Source: Leucosporidium creatinivorum (taxonomy: Eukaryota > Basidiomycota > Microbotryomycetes > Leucosporidiales > Leucosporidiaceae). From it: a stretch of DNA of 64,000 nucleotides. A program made the translations under genes and the position numbers. This document shows, piece after piece, positions 54,076 to 64,000 of this stretch. The DNA lies in assembly GCA_001600635.1 (NCBI GenBank), contig BCKL01000013.1:476397-540396 (forward strand), in the 5' to 3' direction. Position 1 is the stretch's first letter, and every line of letters begins with the position of its first letter. Under the pieces are notes generated by a model that did not search any database, had not been told where the DNA came from, and worked only from the letters and a program-made list of their open reading frames with translations.

Positions 54076-57000
54076 CTAGCAACCAAACGGATTCCCACTA
54101 GTTCCCAACAGCGCCAAGCTCGCCTGCCGAACCTGCACGAGGTAATCGCCGATCTTGTTGTCGCCCTCGATGACGAACTCCACGTAGAGCTGGTGCCGCT
54201 CGTCGGCGACCGTGTTGGCGAGAGAGACGGCGAGGGCGAGGTTGCTGTTCGAGGCAGGAGGGTCAGTTGAGAGCGAGAAATGGGGAGGAGAGGAGAAGCG
54301 AACCTAGGGATGACTTCGCGAGTCTCGTAGAGGGTGTGGTGCAGACGGAGAACAAGGTGAGGGATGACGAGTTGGCGGATGCGAGCGAGCTCTTCTATCC
54401 GTCTTGGGGCTGCGAGGAGGCGTAGCAGAGGTCAGCGCGCCGAATGGCCGAAGCGCGTAGGCAACGAGAAACACACCATCACCAGAGCCGTCGTCGTGGA
54501 CCTGGACCTTGAGCCAGTCGGACTCGAGGAGATTGAGCGTCGAGGTGTAGTAGTCGTCGACGAGGGCCTGCAAAGGTAGAGGATCAGCGAGAGCCGAAGC
54601 CAGTGGATGAAAGGGGCCAGCGCACCGAGACTCCGTCCTTGAACGACGCATGGTCTAACTTGGGCGCACTGTGCATCAACGCGTCGTCAGCATCCTTCTC
54701 GGCGCCTGCGACCAGAGAAGCGAACTCACCTCGGCCTCGGTTTCCTCGCCCACACTTCTGACCACCGTGTATGCTTCTCCAAGCACTGGAACAACGCCTG
54801 GTAGTCCATGTATTCCCGAATCTGCGATTGGTCGTCCTCCTGTGGCGAAGCCGCCGAAGTAGAGAGCAGGTCCGAAGGGAGTTGGAACATGAGCTCGCGA
54901 GCGGCTTGAGGCTCGTCGGTGGCTGTTTGGGTTAGGAGCAGTAGGTCAGTAGAGTAGGGAGGGGGAGGTAAGTGCGAGGGAGACGAACAGAGAAAGTAGC
55001 GAGTGAGGGCGTTGGCCTGCGAGAGAGCTTCCGTGTAGGTCGAGGGATCAAAGGTGAGCCACTCGAGCGACCGAATGAGCTCAATCTGCCGAGGGCTGAT
55101 GCGAGCGTAGGCGTCGAAGCCTCCAGCGTTGGCGAGCGCAGGCAGCTCCTGCAGATGGGAGCGAACGAGCGAGAGTCAGCTCGGCGATGGCTGGGAGCGA
55201 TAGCGAGGCTGAGCTCACCTCGCGAATGTCAGAGAGCACGAGTTCGACGGTGCGGCAGGCGATCCTGGCAAGGTCCAGACCATGCTCGTGAGTCTTGAGA
55301 AGAGCGAGACGGCGCGCCTGGCGGTCGGATTCGGGACCGAAGGCTGAAGGTGGCAGTGAGGTCAGCGATCGCTTCGGTACAGAAGAGTAAAGGCAAGCTT
55401 ACTAAGCAGAAAGCGAGCGTAGCTCTCGATGGCGCTGCTCGAGTCGAGGTTCGAAGCGTAGAAGGCGATGAGGTTCTCGTCCTGTGGAGCAGCAGGGGTC
55501 AGCAAGCGTCGACACCGGACAGCAGAGACGACGCACCTGGTCGTTGGCCTCCAAGACCTGCACATAAGCCTCGAGGATGCGATTGGCGGCGAACTCGGGG
55601 AGGGGTTGCTTGAGCTCGCGAAGGACGAGAATGAGATGGGCGAAGAAGCGGAGGAGATGGGCGAGGGTTCTGTCGAGTAATAATAAGACTGTGAGCTTCT
55701 GCCTCGCATGAACAAGAGATGGGATAACTCACTCTGGCTCCGTCTCCATCGCCTGCTGCTCCATCCGGTCAACGAAGTTGGTCAGGAGCTCCGAGATCTT
55801 GTTGACGATGAGGTAGGACTGGGAGATATGGAAAAGGTTCTTGGCCGCTGCTGCCAAGTCTCCCTTCTCCGTCTTGAGCATCTTGTTGAAGATACCCTCC
55901 AACTCGGACCTCACGCTCGCCCCTCGTCCCGCCGAACCGAGAAGAGGGTCCTCGTTGTCGAGCTTGGACGAGGTGGCTTCCAGCTCGTTGACGGATCCTC
56001 GACTCCAGAAACGACCTTCTGAGGAGGTCCAGAGGCCGGCTTCGACTTGAGATTCGAAGAGGCTGTTGACGTGAGTCCAAACGACGTCCTCCCAGCTCGT
56101 GCAGACGGGGAGTACCGAGGAGGTGTCACCCGAGATGGCTCCGTACAGAGCACGCTCGTATGGGTCGAGGTTCGACTGCAGGAGTGAGTAGGGTCAGCTC
56201 GAGGTCAAGCGCCGAGCGAGCCGACAGCAACTCACCGAGCTCGCCAGCTTCCTGCACATCTTCTTCCACAGCCTCCTGTTGACGTTGCCCGTAGCCCTCT
56301 TCTCATCTTCCACAACATCCATGCCCTCAGCTCCATCGAACGCCGCCGCCTGCAGCGCCGGATCCGACCATAGCTTACCTCCGCCGAGCGAAGCAGCGCG
56401 CCAAGACTGGTCCGACTGCCGGCACATGTCGATGGCGAGGTCGAGGTCTCCTGCTCGGACGTATTCAAAGAGCGAGCGGAGGAGGGCGCGCTCGTATGTC
56501 TGTGGAAGCGAGAGGGTCAGCTCGCGATCCGGTTCGAGCGAGTGAGACGGCAAAAGCTCACAGCATCGTCTCCCTCCAGCCGAACTCCACCAGCTCCTTC
56601 ACGTAATGTAGCATCTGGGTCCAACTCCTCCACCAAACCGCGAGGCGCCTTAGCTCCCGTCCGTCGCGCTTGCTTGAGTTTGTTTTTGGTGTAAGGGAGG
56701 TATCCCCTCCGAATCTCGGCGGGGTTGAGAGATGTGGGGATAGCGTGAAGCCAGTCGCGGATGGCCTGTAGGTCTGAGAGGTCAGCTGAGAGCGCAAGCG
56801 AGAGGTGAAGGAGACGACTCGCATTCAGCTCGAGTAGATCCTTGTTGCCGCTCACGAGGCTCTGAGCGACAGATTGGGGAGGCGTGTAAGGGTTCTTGGA
56901 GGTGGAGCCTTGCGGTGTAGGCGAGTCCGGCGCTGTTGGCTCGGCGAGACGCTCGCTGAGAGAGGCGAGGCGAAGCGTCAGCTAAGGCTCAGCGGTAAGC

Positions 57001-57345
57001 TGTAAGAAGTCGCGCACTAGTACAGCGCTTGGACGAGCTGCCAAGTGTTGCGCTCCAGCTTCCATGACTCGGCCTCCTCGGGCGTCAAGTCCATCGCCAG
57101 AGCTTGCAGCCTGTTCGAGCCAGCGAGGAGGGTCAGCTCTCGTCCAACAACAGCGGATAGAAGGGTTCTGCAGCTCGCTTGGGGAGCAGGGCGAGCTACA
57201 GGAGCTGTAGAGAAGTAATAACTCACCTCTCCTCGCAAATCGCGCTCCAACGAACGAGCAATCCATCCTCCTCGTCGAGCACGGAAACTTCTCCGGACTG
57301 GGCACGGCGTAGGTGCTCGCTAAAGGCAGCGTAGACGTCTTCCAT
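54076..57345 (-). CDS. NUP84: Nucleoporin Nup84/Nup107, nuclear pore Y-complex
   Basis: This is a structural alpha-helical subunit of the outer-ring (Y) complex of the nuclear pore. The start at 57345 reads MEDVYAAFSEHLRRAQSGEV. Recognisable blocks are LERNTWQLVQALY, LQAIRDWLHAIPTSL, AGDLDLAIDMCRQSDQSWRA, VNRRLWKKMCRKLASS, LDPYERALYGAISGDTSSVL, and PVCTSWEDVVWTHVNSLFES, the last two being characteristic of Nup107 proteins. Further on come NLFHISQSYLIVNKISELL, LAHLLRFFAHLILVLRELKQ and DENLIAFYASNLDSSSAIES. The C-terminal part includes LTFDPSTYTEALSQANALTR and a last exon ending GTSGNPFGC at 54076. Total length is near 850 residues with about a dozen introns, normal for the family. No frame problem was found. 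It shares its 5' gap with an unknown small gene to the right. Confidence 0.88.
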
Positions 57346-57689
57346 GCTTTGGTGTGACTTTGTAGCTTAGTACAGCTCCGAACGAGGTCGAGACGAGATG
57401 ATGAGGTAAACGGGGGGAGCCAAGATGCGTAGCGCCAGCGCTCGCCGACTTGGCTGAAGTGAATCTGCATCAGATTGCGAATATGGAGGTGCGGGCAGCT
57501 GCTGCAGAGTAGAGACCGAGCTGAGACCCAGTCGGCACTGCGAAGCGGCTCTACAATGAAGGTAGAAGACCGACGAACCCTTTCGCCGAGCTGGTCCGCG
57601 CTGAAGGGCTGCTTGTCGGTTCTCTGCCAGCGCTAATAGCTTGAAAGTGTAACATCGGCTCTATGAAGTGATATCTGACCTCTACTACT
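57346..57689. other. Intergenic region upstream of NUP84
   Basis: These 344 bases carry the NUP84 promoter and the 3' end of the next minus-strand gene. No repeat, RNA gene or TATA box is recognised. Confidence 0.45.
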
Positions 57690-58301
57690 TCACTCCTCTG
57701 TCCCCCGACGCTGCTCAGCGCTCGCAACCCCCTCCCTCCAAACCTCCACCGGCGTCGCTCCTCCCCATCCGGGCACCAAATGAAACCAGTCCAGCCCCTC
57801 ATCTCCTCTCTCCCAGGCCTGACAACTCAGCTCGAAGTCCCTCTGCTCCTCCTCTGACGGCGTCAAGTCGGGTTCGGCGTTGATTCGGACGATGGAGCTG
57901 TCCTCGGGGCTGAGTAGCAAGTCCTCTTTGCGCTGCTCTCGGGTTAGCCTGTCGAGGTGCTGTCTTGCTGCCTCGCGCGCTTGTCCTTTCACCGCTACAG
58001 CTGCCCAGCTCACGCCTTCGACCGGCGGGAGCGCTGACGACGCTGCTTCTGCTGCTGTTGTCGATGCCGAGGCGTCACCAGTTTCCCGTCGCTCTTCCAA
58101 GGAAAGAACAGCTAGAGAATATAGTATACGGGCGGGCGGATTGGGGCGCTGAGGCTGAGGTCGATGCTCGGGAACCTCGAGTTTTGCAGCTGTGTGACCG
58201 GGATGGGCAGGAACAGCCTTGCCGGAAGTACTGCTCGGTATAGATGAGTTTGCTGCTGCTCCAGCTTGCGGTGCAGGCGAAGTGTGCGGGCGACGGGCCA
58301 T
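57690..58301 (-). CDS. Intronless protein of 203 residues, unknown
   Basis: I do not recognise this protein. The start used is 58301 (MARRPHTSPAPQAGAAANSS), because the more upstream in-frame ATG at 58484 would add an unusual Cys/Pro-rich leader. The N-terminal third is Pro/Ala/Ser-rich and probably disordered. The middle has ARILYSLAVLSLEERRETGD and GVSWAAVAVKGQAREAARQ followed by a charged helix, HLDRLTREQRKEDLLLSPED. The C-terminal part has LTPSEEEQRDFELSCQAWER and GLDWFHLVPGWGGATPVEVW. It has no signal peptide and no membrane span. It is one of the few genes here without an apparent intron. The open frame is long, and its composition is protein-like, but no family evidence supports it, so it is a candidate gene. 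Confidence 0.5.
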   Translation of the reverse strand: MARRPHTSPAPQAGAAANSSIPSSTSGKAVPAHPGHTAAKLEVPEHRPQPQRPNPPARILYSLAVLSLEERRETGDASASTTAAEAASSALPPVEGVSWAAVAVKGQAREAARQHLDRLTREQRKEDLLLSPEDSSIVRINAEPDLTPSEEEQRDFELSCQAWERGDEGLDWFHLVPGWGGATPVEVWREGVASAEQRRGTEE

Positions 58302-58730
58302 TGAGGAGGTTTTGAGAGCGTCGCTCAGTTCGAGAGCCGGCGCCTGATAGCGGGGGCAGTAGCCTCTAGACTGATAAAATAGATTCGGAGTGCAGCTAGC
58401 TGCAGCGAGAAGCGAGCGGTAACGAGATGGACGAAGAAGAGGGAGCGCTGGAAGTTCGCAAGGCGGCTCGAAGTTTACATGCACTCAGGTCAAGCTCGGT
58501 ACAAAGGGAAGAGGCAGATAAATCCAACAATCAGTTGAAGCTCCCGCCGAAGCTCTCTCGCCGAAGCTCTCGCCGAATCCTCGCCCGAAGCGCAAGATCG
58601 TCCAACAAACGACTCGGTGTCGAGTCGCAATACATGCATGCATCGCTACAGCTTCTAGTGTCCTTCTCCTTCGTGCCCCTCATCCTTCCTCCCTCGCCGC
58701 TCGCGCATCTCCTCGTCCATCGATCGGCGC
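58302..58730. other. Intergenic region between the C2-protein gene and the 203-residue gene
   Basis: These 429 bases hold the 3' end of the C2-domain gene and the promoter of the unknown gene. A cluster of CGCCGAAGCTCT words occurs at 58551-58578. No gene is recognised; a plus-strand open frame here continues antisense to the C2 gene and is a shadow. Confidence 0.45.
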
Positions 58731-60951
58731 TCACCACCCCTGCTGCCCACTCTGATACGGGTTATAGCTCCCCGCGCCGACGGGCGGCTGAGCTCCATAC
58801 CCCCCCTGCTCCTGATACCCTCCCTGCTGCTGCTGCTGCATCGAAGGCGGCGGCACCGGCGGCGCAGGAGCATAGTAGCCGCCGCCTTGCTGCTGAGGAG
58901 GCGGCGGAGGATAGTTGTAGTCTTGCGGCTCGTTCGAGTGGTCGTACTGATACTGATCGTAGGGTGTTTGGTGCTGATAGCCACCTTGCTGCTGCTGTAG
59001 CGAAGGAGGAGGAATCGGAGGCTGAGGAGGCGCCGGCGTGGAGGAGTAGTAGTTGGATGCTGGAGCGGGAGGGATAGGAAGCGGTGTGCCCGTCGAGTAT
59101 CGAGATGGAGGGGGTTGAGGAGGTTGAGGAGGAGCAGGAAATTGCCCGAATTGAGAGGGGGGAGCAAAGTTTGGGGGAGGAGCGAATTGCTGCTGCTGGT
59201 TGTAGTCGTTCGGTGGGGTCGGCTGTTGGAACGAGGGAGGTCCGTTGAAGCTCGGAGGAGGAGCGAACGAGGAGATGGATCCCGAATGGCGGAGGTGAGA
59301 GCCGCTGTTGAGGCTGCCATAGTCGTAGCCGCTCGCTGACGAGTGAGGGCGAGGTGGCTGAGGGAGAGGATTTGAAGGTTGCTGCTGCCAGTGAATCGGC
59401 ATTACTGGAGGCTGTGGCGGCTGCGGTGGGAGCTGGTGAGACTGCTGGGGAGGAGCGTAACCGTGCTGAGGAGGAGGCGACTCGTATATCTGGGGCGGCG
59501 GTTGGGGTTGGCCGTACTGCTGGTGCTGGAGAGGCTGCTGGTACTGCTGAGGCGGCTGATCATAGCTCTGAGCCTGCTGATCATACCCGTTCGAGTGGTA
59601 GCCTAGTGATGGAGATCGTAAGCGAAAGCTTCGGCGTTCGACGAAGCAACCGGCTCACCCTGCGACGCGTAATGCTGATTGGCGAGCTGCTGGAACCCGC
59701 TCACGCGACCATGCGTACTCGCATTAATCGTCGCCTGGTTGTCTCCCCCGTGCTGTCCTCCTCCATAACCTCCAAACTCGTCTGCTCCTCCGCCATAGTT
59801 CGGCGCTGGCGCTCCATAGCTTCCTCCTGGTCCTCCAGCGTAGCTCGCTCGTCGATCTGGCGGCTGCTGGTAGCTTCCATTCTGAGGGGGAGGAGGCCCG
59901 TAGCCGTAGGAAGGCTGGTGTTGGTAAGTCGAGGAAGGGGGAGCGGGGAGGGGCGGCCGCTGGTTGACGCTCAAAGCCGACATCGAATTGGAGAGAGGTG
60001 CGAGGTCGGGATCAGGGTAGTCGGCTGCTACGTCCAGCGCTCCCTGTGGTAATGATGAGCGGTCAGCTCGGATTCAAACGCTGGACCGACACGCGAAGGC
60101 AAACGCACGGGCGAAGGGCCAAGCTCGCTGCCATCCCATTCCTCGGTGTTGCGATCATCATCCGAGAAGTCGTCGGTTCTGGAGCCTGGTCCTCCGTATG
60201 CGCCGAGCGGCTCCTGCCTTTGGGGAGGACGTTCGGGCGGAGGGTCCTGCGAGAGAGCCATCGAGTCAGCTCAAGCGCGCAGCCGAAGCAAGAGCAAGAG
60301 CAGCTCACCGAGGAGTACCATGTCAGCTCCAGGTAGACCTCTCCCGCATATCGGCCTTTCCGCTCAAGCTTGACCCAGTCTGTTGTACAGCAGCGAGACG
60401 CATCAGCCAACGCTCGAGCTAAGCAGCCAGCCGGACTCACCATCGAATGCACCCTTCTTGATCGTCTCTTCGAGCTCCAATACACCTTCTCCAACCAGCT
60501 TTGGATCCTTGACATCATCGGCGTAGCAAGCGAGCTTCAACACCCTCTTGCCGTTGCTCGACGTCGTGCTCGCGCTAGTCTGCGCTGCCTGCAGCTTCGC
60601 CTGCTCGCTAGCAGCAGCCAGAGGCATAACCCCGCCATGCTTGTTGACCAACGCATTGGCTCCCTCGCCGCCCAGCTGATCCCGCTCATCCCGGAGCAGC
60701 TCGAAGCGGAACTCTGAATCCCAAGTCGGTTGCTGTCCGCCGCGCTCAATCGTCTCTGTACGCTTCTTGTTGAGGCCGTAGGTGACGGTGCAGTAGGGGT
60801 TCTGCTTGCCTATCCGGACTCGGTTCGTCAGGTTCTTGGCTCGGAGTACCACGACGATGAGAGTCCCCAGGACGGCGGAGGGCTTGCGAGGCGACGAGGC
60901 GGTGGGAGAAGCGTCGCCGTTGGGCGTTACTGGGCGACCTAGTGCCGTCAT
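58731..60951 (-). CDS. C2-domain protein with long Pro/Gln-rich tail, Inn1/Fic1-like
   Basis: This is a probable cytokinesis factor of the Inn1 (budding yeast) / Fic1 (fission yeast) type, which couples the contractile ring to membrane ingression and septum synthesis. The start at 60951 is MTALGRPVTPNGDASPTASS. An N-terminal C2 domain spans roughly residues 28-175: LGTLIVVVLRAKNLTNRVR, QNPYCTVTYGLNKKRTETI, QQPTWDSEFRFEL, VLKLACYADDVKDPKLVGEG and, after an intron, DWVKLERKGRYAGEVYLELT. The tail of about 450 residues is low complexity, rich in Pro, Gln, Tyr, Gly and Ser, with many PxxP stretches suited to SH3 partners (PPPERPPQRQEPLG, PPQPPQPPPSRYS, PPPPPQQQGGGYYAPAPP). The stop is at 58731 after YNPYQSGQQGW. 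The C2 fold is secure; the orthology is inferred from architecture. Confidence 0.78.
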
Positions 60952-61345
60952 GGCTAGGTGGGAGGGTGTTCAGAGGTATGTACTAATGCTGCCGTAGTCG
61001 AAGAGCGAGAGACGAGGTGAAGACAACGACGTTGAGGGAGACCAAGAGCTGGCTGCCCCAGGCGCGTCGACGTCGTCCAGAGTCGAAGGATGTACCGAAC
61101 TCGTTCAGGAGCTTCGCTACCGAGCAAAACGCTCCAGAGAGTCGTAGAACATCAACGGGGCCTCTGCTCGGGATAGCACCTCTCTTCTCGCTGTAGTTGG
61201 CCTAGCTCTCTCTTCGCCGAGCTACAGCGCCGAGCCGGGAAGGCGTATCGAAGATATTGCAAGCTATCAAGCGGTACACCGGATCGGAGTCTGCTATACT
61301 ATTCTGTACGACCTTCGAAAACCGCGTCGAGGGGCATCACGGCTC
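60952..61345. other. Intergenic region between the lipase gene and the C2-protein gene
   Basis: These 394 bases carry the C2-gene promoter and the lipase 3' end. No RNA gene, repeat or TATA box is recognised. Confidence 0.45.
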
Positions 61346-64000
61346 TCAGCGGACCTTCTTATGAGCTCCGGTCGTCGTCGCCGAGCGCCTTTTCCTGCCT
61401 CCCTGACCTTCGACCTTGATCTGGCTGAGGTTCTCGTAGTACGACGCAGGAACTGCACGCGAGAAGATGGCGATGGACGTCAGCTGCAACTCAACGCCTT
61501 GCTCGACATCGCCGAGCCTGCTCACAGTGGTTCCAGACCGACGCCACGAGCAGCACGGCCGCTGGCGGTCCCCAGACGATGGCAGTACGAAGACACCAGT
61601 GCGCTACGACGAGCGCCAAGTCGAAGAGAGCTACGAGACTGGGGAACAGCCAGTCTTTCCAGGCTTTGACGGCAAGCTTCCACCACGACCACTCCTGCGC
61701 ACCCCGAGAGAGAAGGAGGCCCTTGGCCCTGGTGGCGAGCACGCGGAAGAGGGAGCAGTATGGAGCGAGACTGAGGCGGAACGCCTCGGGGGCGAGGCGG
61801 CAGAAGGGAACAAAGTAGGGCCAGACGACTATCGAAGCTCGAGGGCAACTTCAGTGGTGTTCGAGGGTCGAGGAGAGCGGTACTTACAGCGCAGCCATTT
61901 GTAGTAAGGCCAAATCATGAGGACCATCACAGTGGGCATCACGAGCTCACGCCAGGTAGGCATGCGAGGATGAGGAACCCAACTCGGCAGCCACGATTCG
62001 CTCGGCGCTCCCTGCTTCCCATCCTTGACGACTACGACTCGCGTGGCGGAGTGCAATGAGGAGGTCTTGGTCCTGTAGTAAGGCTCTGAGAACGGGCGGA
62101 GAGCAAAAGGGACACCGATATGGCCGTAGTTGAGCACCGACAACGACGACAGGGAAGTGCGATCGACCTCGTCGTCGGCGAAGCCTCTGCAACAAAGTGA
62201 GGTTAACGCGGCAACGCGACGACATTTTTAGTGATACAGCGTACGGAGGGAGGTGCGTGACGACATCGAAGCCATTGCAGATACGCCAGAGGATGTTGGG
62301 TCGGTCGACGGGGATGCTCGCCGACTGCGAGAGGGGGAGAACACGGTCACTCGACGTCGCTATTGCTGGGTAGAGAAACGCCCTGACCTCCTCAAAGCTG
62401 GATACGAAAGCTCCGTCTCCGAAGCGAGGGGCTGTAGAAGCTCTCCAGTCAGCTCGAGCACGAGCCAAGGTCGATAGCATTTTGAACTCACCTCCGAACG
62501 TGTAGCCATCGCGCAAGATTAGACCATCGCCGAGATCGGCAGGTGCTCGAAGATATCGTGCGTAGATGAGGCCGGCGAGAGCAGCTCCTAGCGAATGGCC
62601 CGTGATCCAAAGCGGCACTGGTTTCGAGGCGTCGGCCGACGAAGAGGAGAGCTCTCGGGCGAGAAGGCGAAGACTCCTGGTGATCTGACCTGGGAGATTA
62701 GAAGCACAAGTGTCAGCTGAAGGCTTGCAAGCTTGCCAACCCACGATCGCGCACCGTAGTAGTCCGAGCTTCCTGCGCCGAAGGAAAACAGCTCGCGCAA
62801 GAAGCCTTCGTGGGCCGTTCCGCTGCCAAAGAAGGCTGCGCTAGAGAGGCGAGAAATGTTGCTATCCACGAGGAACTGTAGGTCGAGGCTCAGAGGCGCG
62901 TCAATCCTGGTAGAAGGAGCAAGAGCTCACCTCGGCGAAGTTGGTAGGCGTGGTTCCCTTGAAGCAGAGGATCATGAACGGCTTCCGCGTAGTAGGCGGA
63001 GAGTAGAAGATTGAAGCGGTCGGGCCGGTCTTGACGTAGCGACCGAAGACGTTGAGGTAGCGAAGGCCCCAGCGTTCAGCCTGCCCGACGCCGAGCGGCG
63101 TTAGTGTGCTGGTCAACGGCACCGTCCATCGTTTGACGGCACCGTTCATCGTTTGACGGCCTCACTCTTGCCGCGTAGAGAGTTGTACTACGTACCTGCT
63201 GTCCCACGAAGCTCGCAGAGTCAGACGCGGGATCCTGAGAGTGCCCCACCGGCATTAAACCCGGCGCCGAAGCTTGGGCTTGGTGCGGCACCTCGTAGAC
63301 GAGCGCCGACAGGACCAGCAGCGTCTGTGGTTCACTTATGATCAGCTACTGCATCGCTTGTATCTCTGCTCGTAAAGGAAAGGCTTGCCTTCGCCAAGTC
63401 CACGTCGAAAATCCTCGTCGTCTTGAAGTCGATCTCCTCGGCTTGTGCGTCTCGCGGAGGAGAATCCGGCTCCGAGGGTGGAGGGGCGTCTCTGAACGTT
63501 GTAGCTAGCCCGGAAAGAGTCGCACGTGCTGACCTGACCGCCCGAGTCGTCTCGTCGGAGGAGAAGAGTGAAGGGTTGCTCTGCTCCGAGAAACCGAAGG
63601 CGGATCAGTCAAGGTGTGGGAGCTGAGATCGAGCAAGCCCCTTCACCCTGTTGATGAACGATAGGGAAGGTCGGCGCGACCAACGAGGGTGAGCGCGCTG
63701 TCGAGGGGATATAAATCAGCGCCGAACGGTCATTGCCAAATGAGCAGCAAGCTCGACCTACCATTGCCGAGACCGTGTACTGAACAAACAGGGCGCCGAC
63801 GAGGAAAGAGACGACTGCAGGGGCGATCACGACTAGACTGAAGGTATTGACGGGGTCGGTGAAGAGTGTGAGAGGACTGAAGAAGAGCGTGCGGAACCAG
63901 GTGTAGGCCGACTTCAAGATGAAGCAAAGGCTGCAGGTATGTAAGTGAGTCAGCCCGGTTCTCCTCGCCGGACGTGTTGGACGGCAGCAAGACGACCTAC
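61346..64000 (-). CDS. Membrane-anchored class 3 lipase (cut by right edge)
   Basis: This is a serine hydrolase of the fungal lipase class 3 fold (PF01764), likely acting on acylglycerols or phospholipids at an internal membrane. The 5' end lies beyond the window. The first visible exon has a membrane segment, FSLVVIAPAVVSFLVGALFV. The catalytic core follows: GLRYLNVFGRYVKTGP, FMILCFKGTTPTNFAE, LWITGHSLGAALAGLIYARY (nucleophile serine in GHSLG), YTFGAPRFGDGAFV, ILWRICNGFDVVTHLPP (probable catalytic Asp) and LNYGHIGVPF (probable His). The C-terminal side has at least two further hydrophobic stretches, RELVMPTVMVLMIWPYYKWL and FPSLVALFDLALVVAHWCL with VWGPPAAVLLVASVW. The last exon, VPASYYENLSQIKVEGQG, ends KKVR with a TGA at 61346. 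The complete triad suggests an active enzyme. Membrane spans at both ends set it apart from secreted lipases. Confidence 0.85.

Noticed and set aside
1-64000. tRNA genes
   Set aside because: Candidate GGTTCGA words (for example near 16226 and 26763) lie in exons or introns and lack a paired A box and a foldable cloverleaf by eye. A tRNAscan run would settle it.
1-64000. CRISPR array, bacterial operons or riboswitches
   Set aside because: The gene structure is eukaryotic throughout; no regularly spaced short repeats were seen.

Overview
This is nuclear DNA from a fungus, most likely a basidiomycete yeast of the Pucciniomycotina (Rhodotorula/Sporobolomyces/Leucosporidium-type Microbotryomycetes). 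The reasons are GC-rich DNA, tightly packed genes, many introns of about 50-90 bases with GT..AG ends and a GCTGAC branch site, and protein families such as DUF6534 membrane proteins that are typical of basidiomycetes. The lineage is inferred from gene content; nothing in the window proves it. I see 24 protein genes, no convincing tRNA or rRNA, and no transposon or virus-like element.

Layout from the left. The N-terminal half of NAD synthetase (QNS1, minus) runs off the left edge. Two tandem DUF6534-type seven-pass membrane proteins follow on the plus strand (1951-5615). Next is a gene-free stretch of about 1.9 kb holding diverged tandem units of about 800 bases; the last unit forms the 3' end of a vacuolar Ca2+/H+ antiporter gene (VCX1, minus, 7514-10539). 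A small zinc-ribbon protein and a MYND-finger gene (plus) converge on methylenetetrahydrofolate reductase (MET13-type, minus). Then come two tandem paralogues of a family I do not recognise (minus, 17105-19996), the Mediator kinase SSN3/CDK8 (plus), two tandem PQ-loop membrane proteins (minus), an F-box protein, the large THADA/Trm732 tRNA-modification factor, a 14-span MFS transporter and two tandem fucosyltransferase-like type II membrane proteins (all minus).

The right part holds a Sec7-PH Arf exchange factor and two tandem cytochromes P450 of the fatty-acid omega-hydroxylase type (plus). Nucleoporin NUP84, an unknown intronless gene, an Inn1/Fic1-like C2 protein and a membrane-anchored class 3 lipase follow on the minus strand. 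The lipase runs off the right edge.

Most genes are unrelated housekeeping functions rather than one pathway. The clearest local theme is duplication: ten of the 24 genes form five adjacent, same-strand paralogue pairs, and the VCX1 3' region lies in its own tandem array. A second theme is extreme exon design. Two genes appear to begin with a 4-base coding exon (ATGG), the MTHFR start codon is split by an intron, and the same gene has a 16-base internal exon. Exon structures were worked out by eye from splice signals, so exon edges carry more doubt than gene identities.
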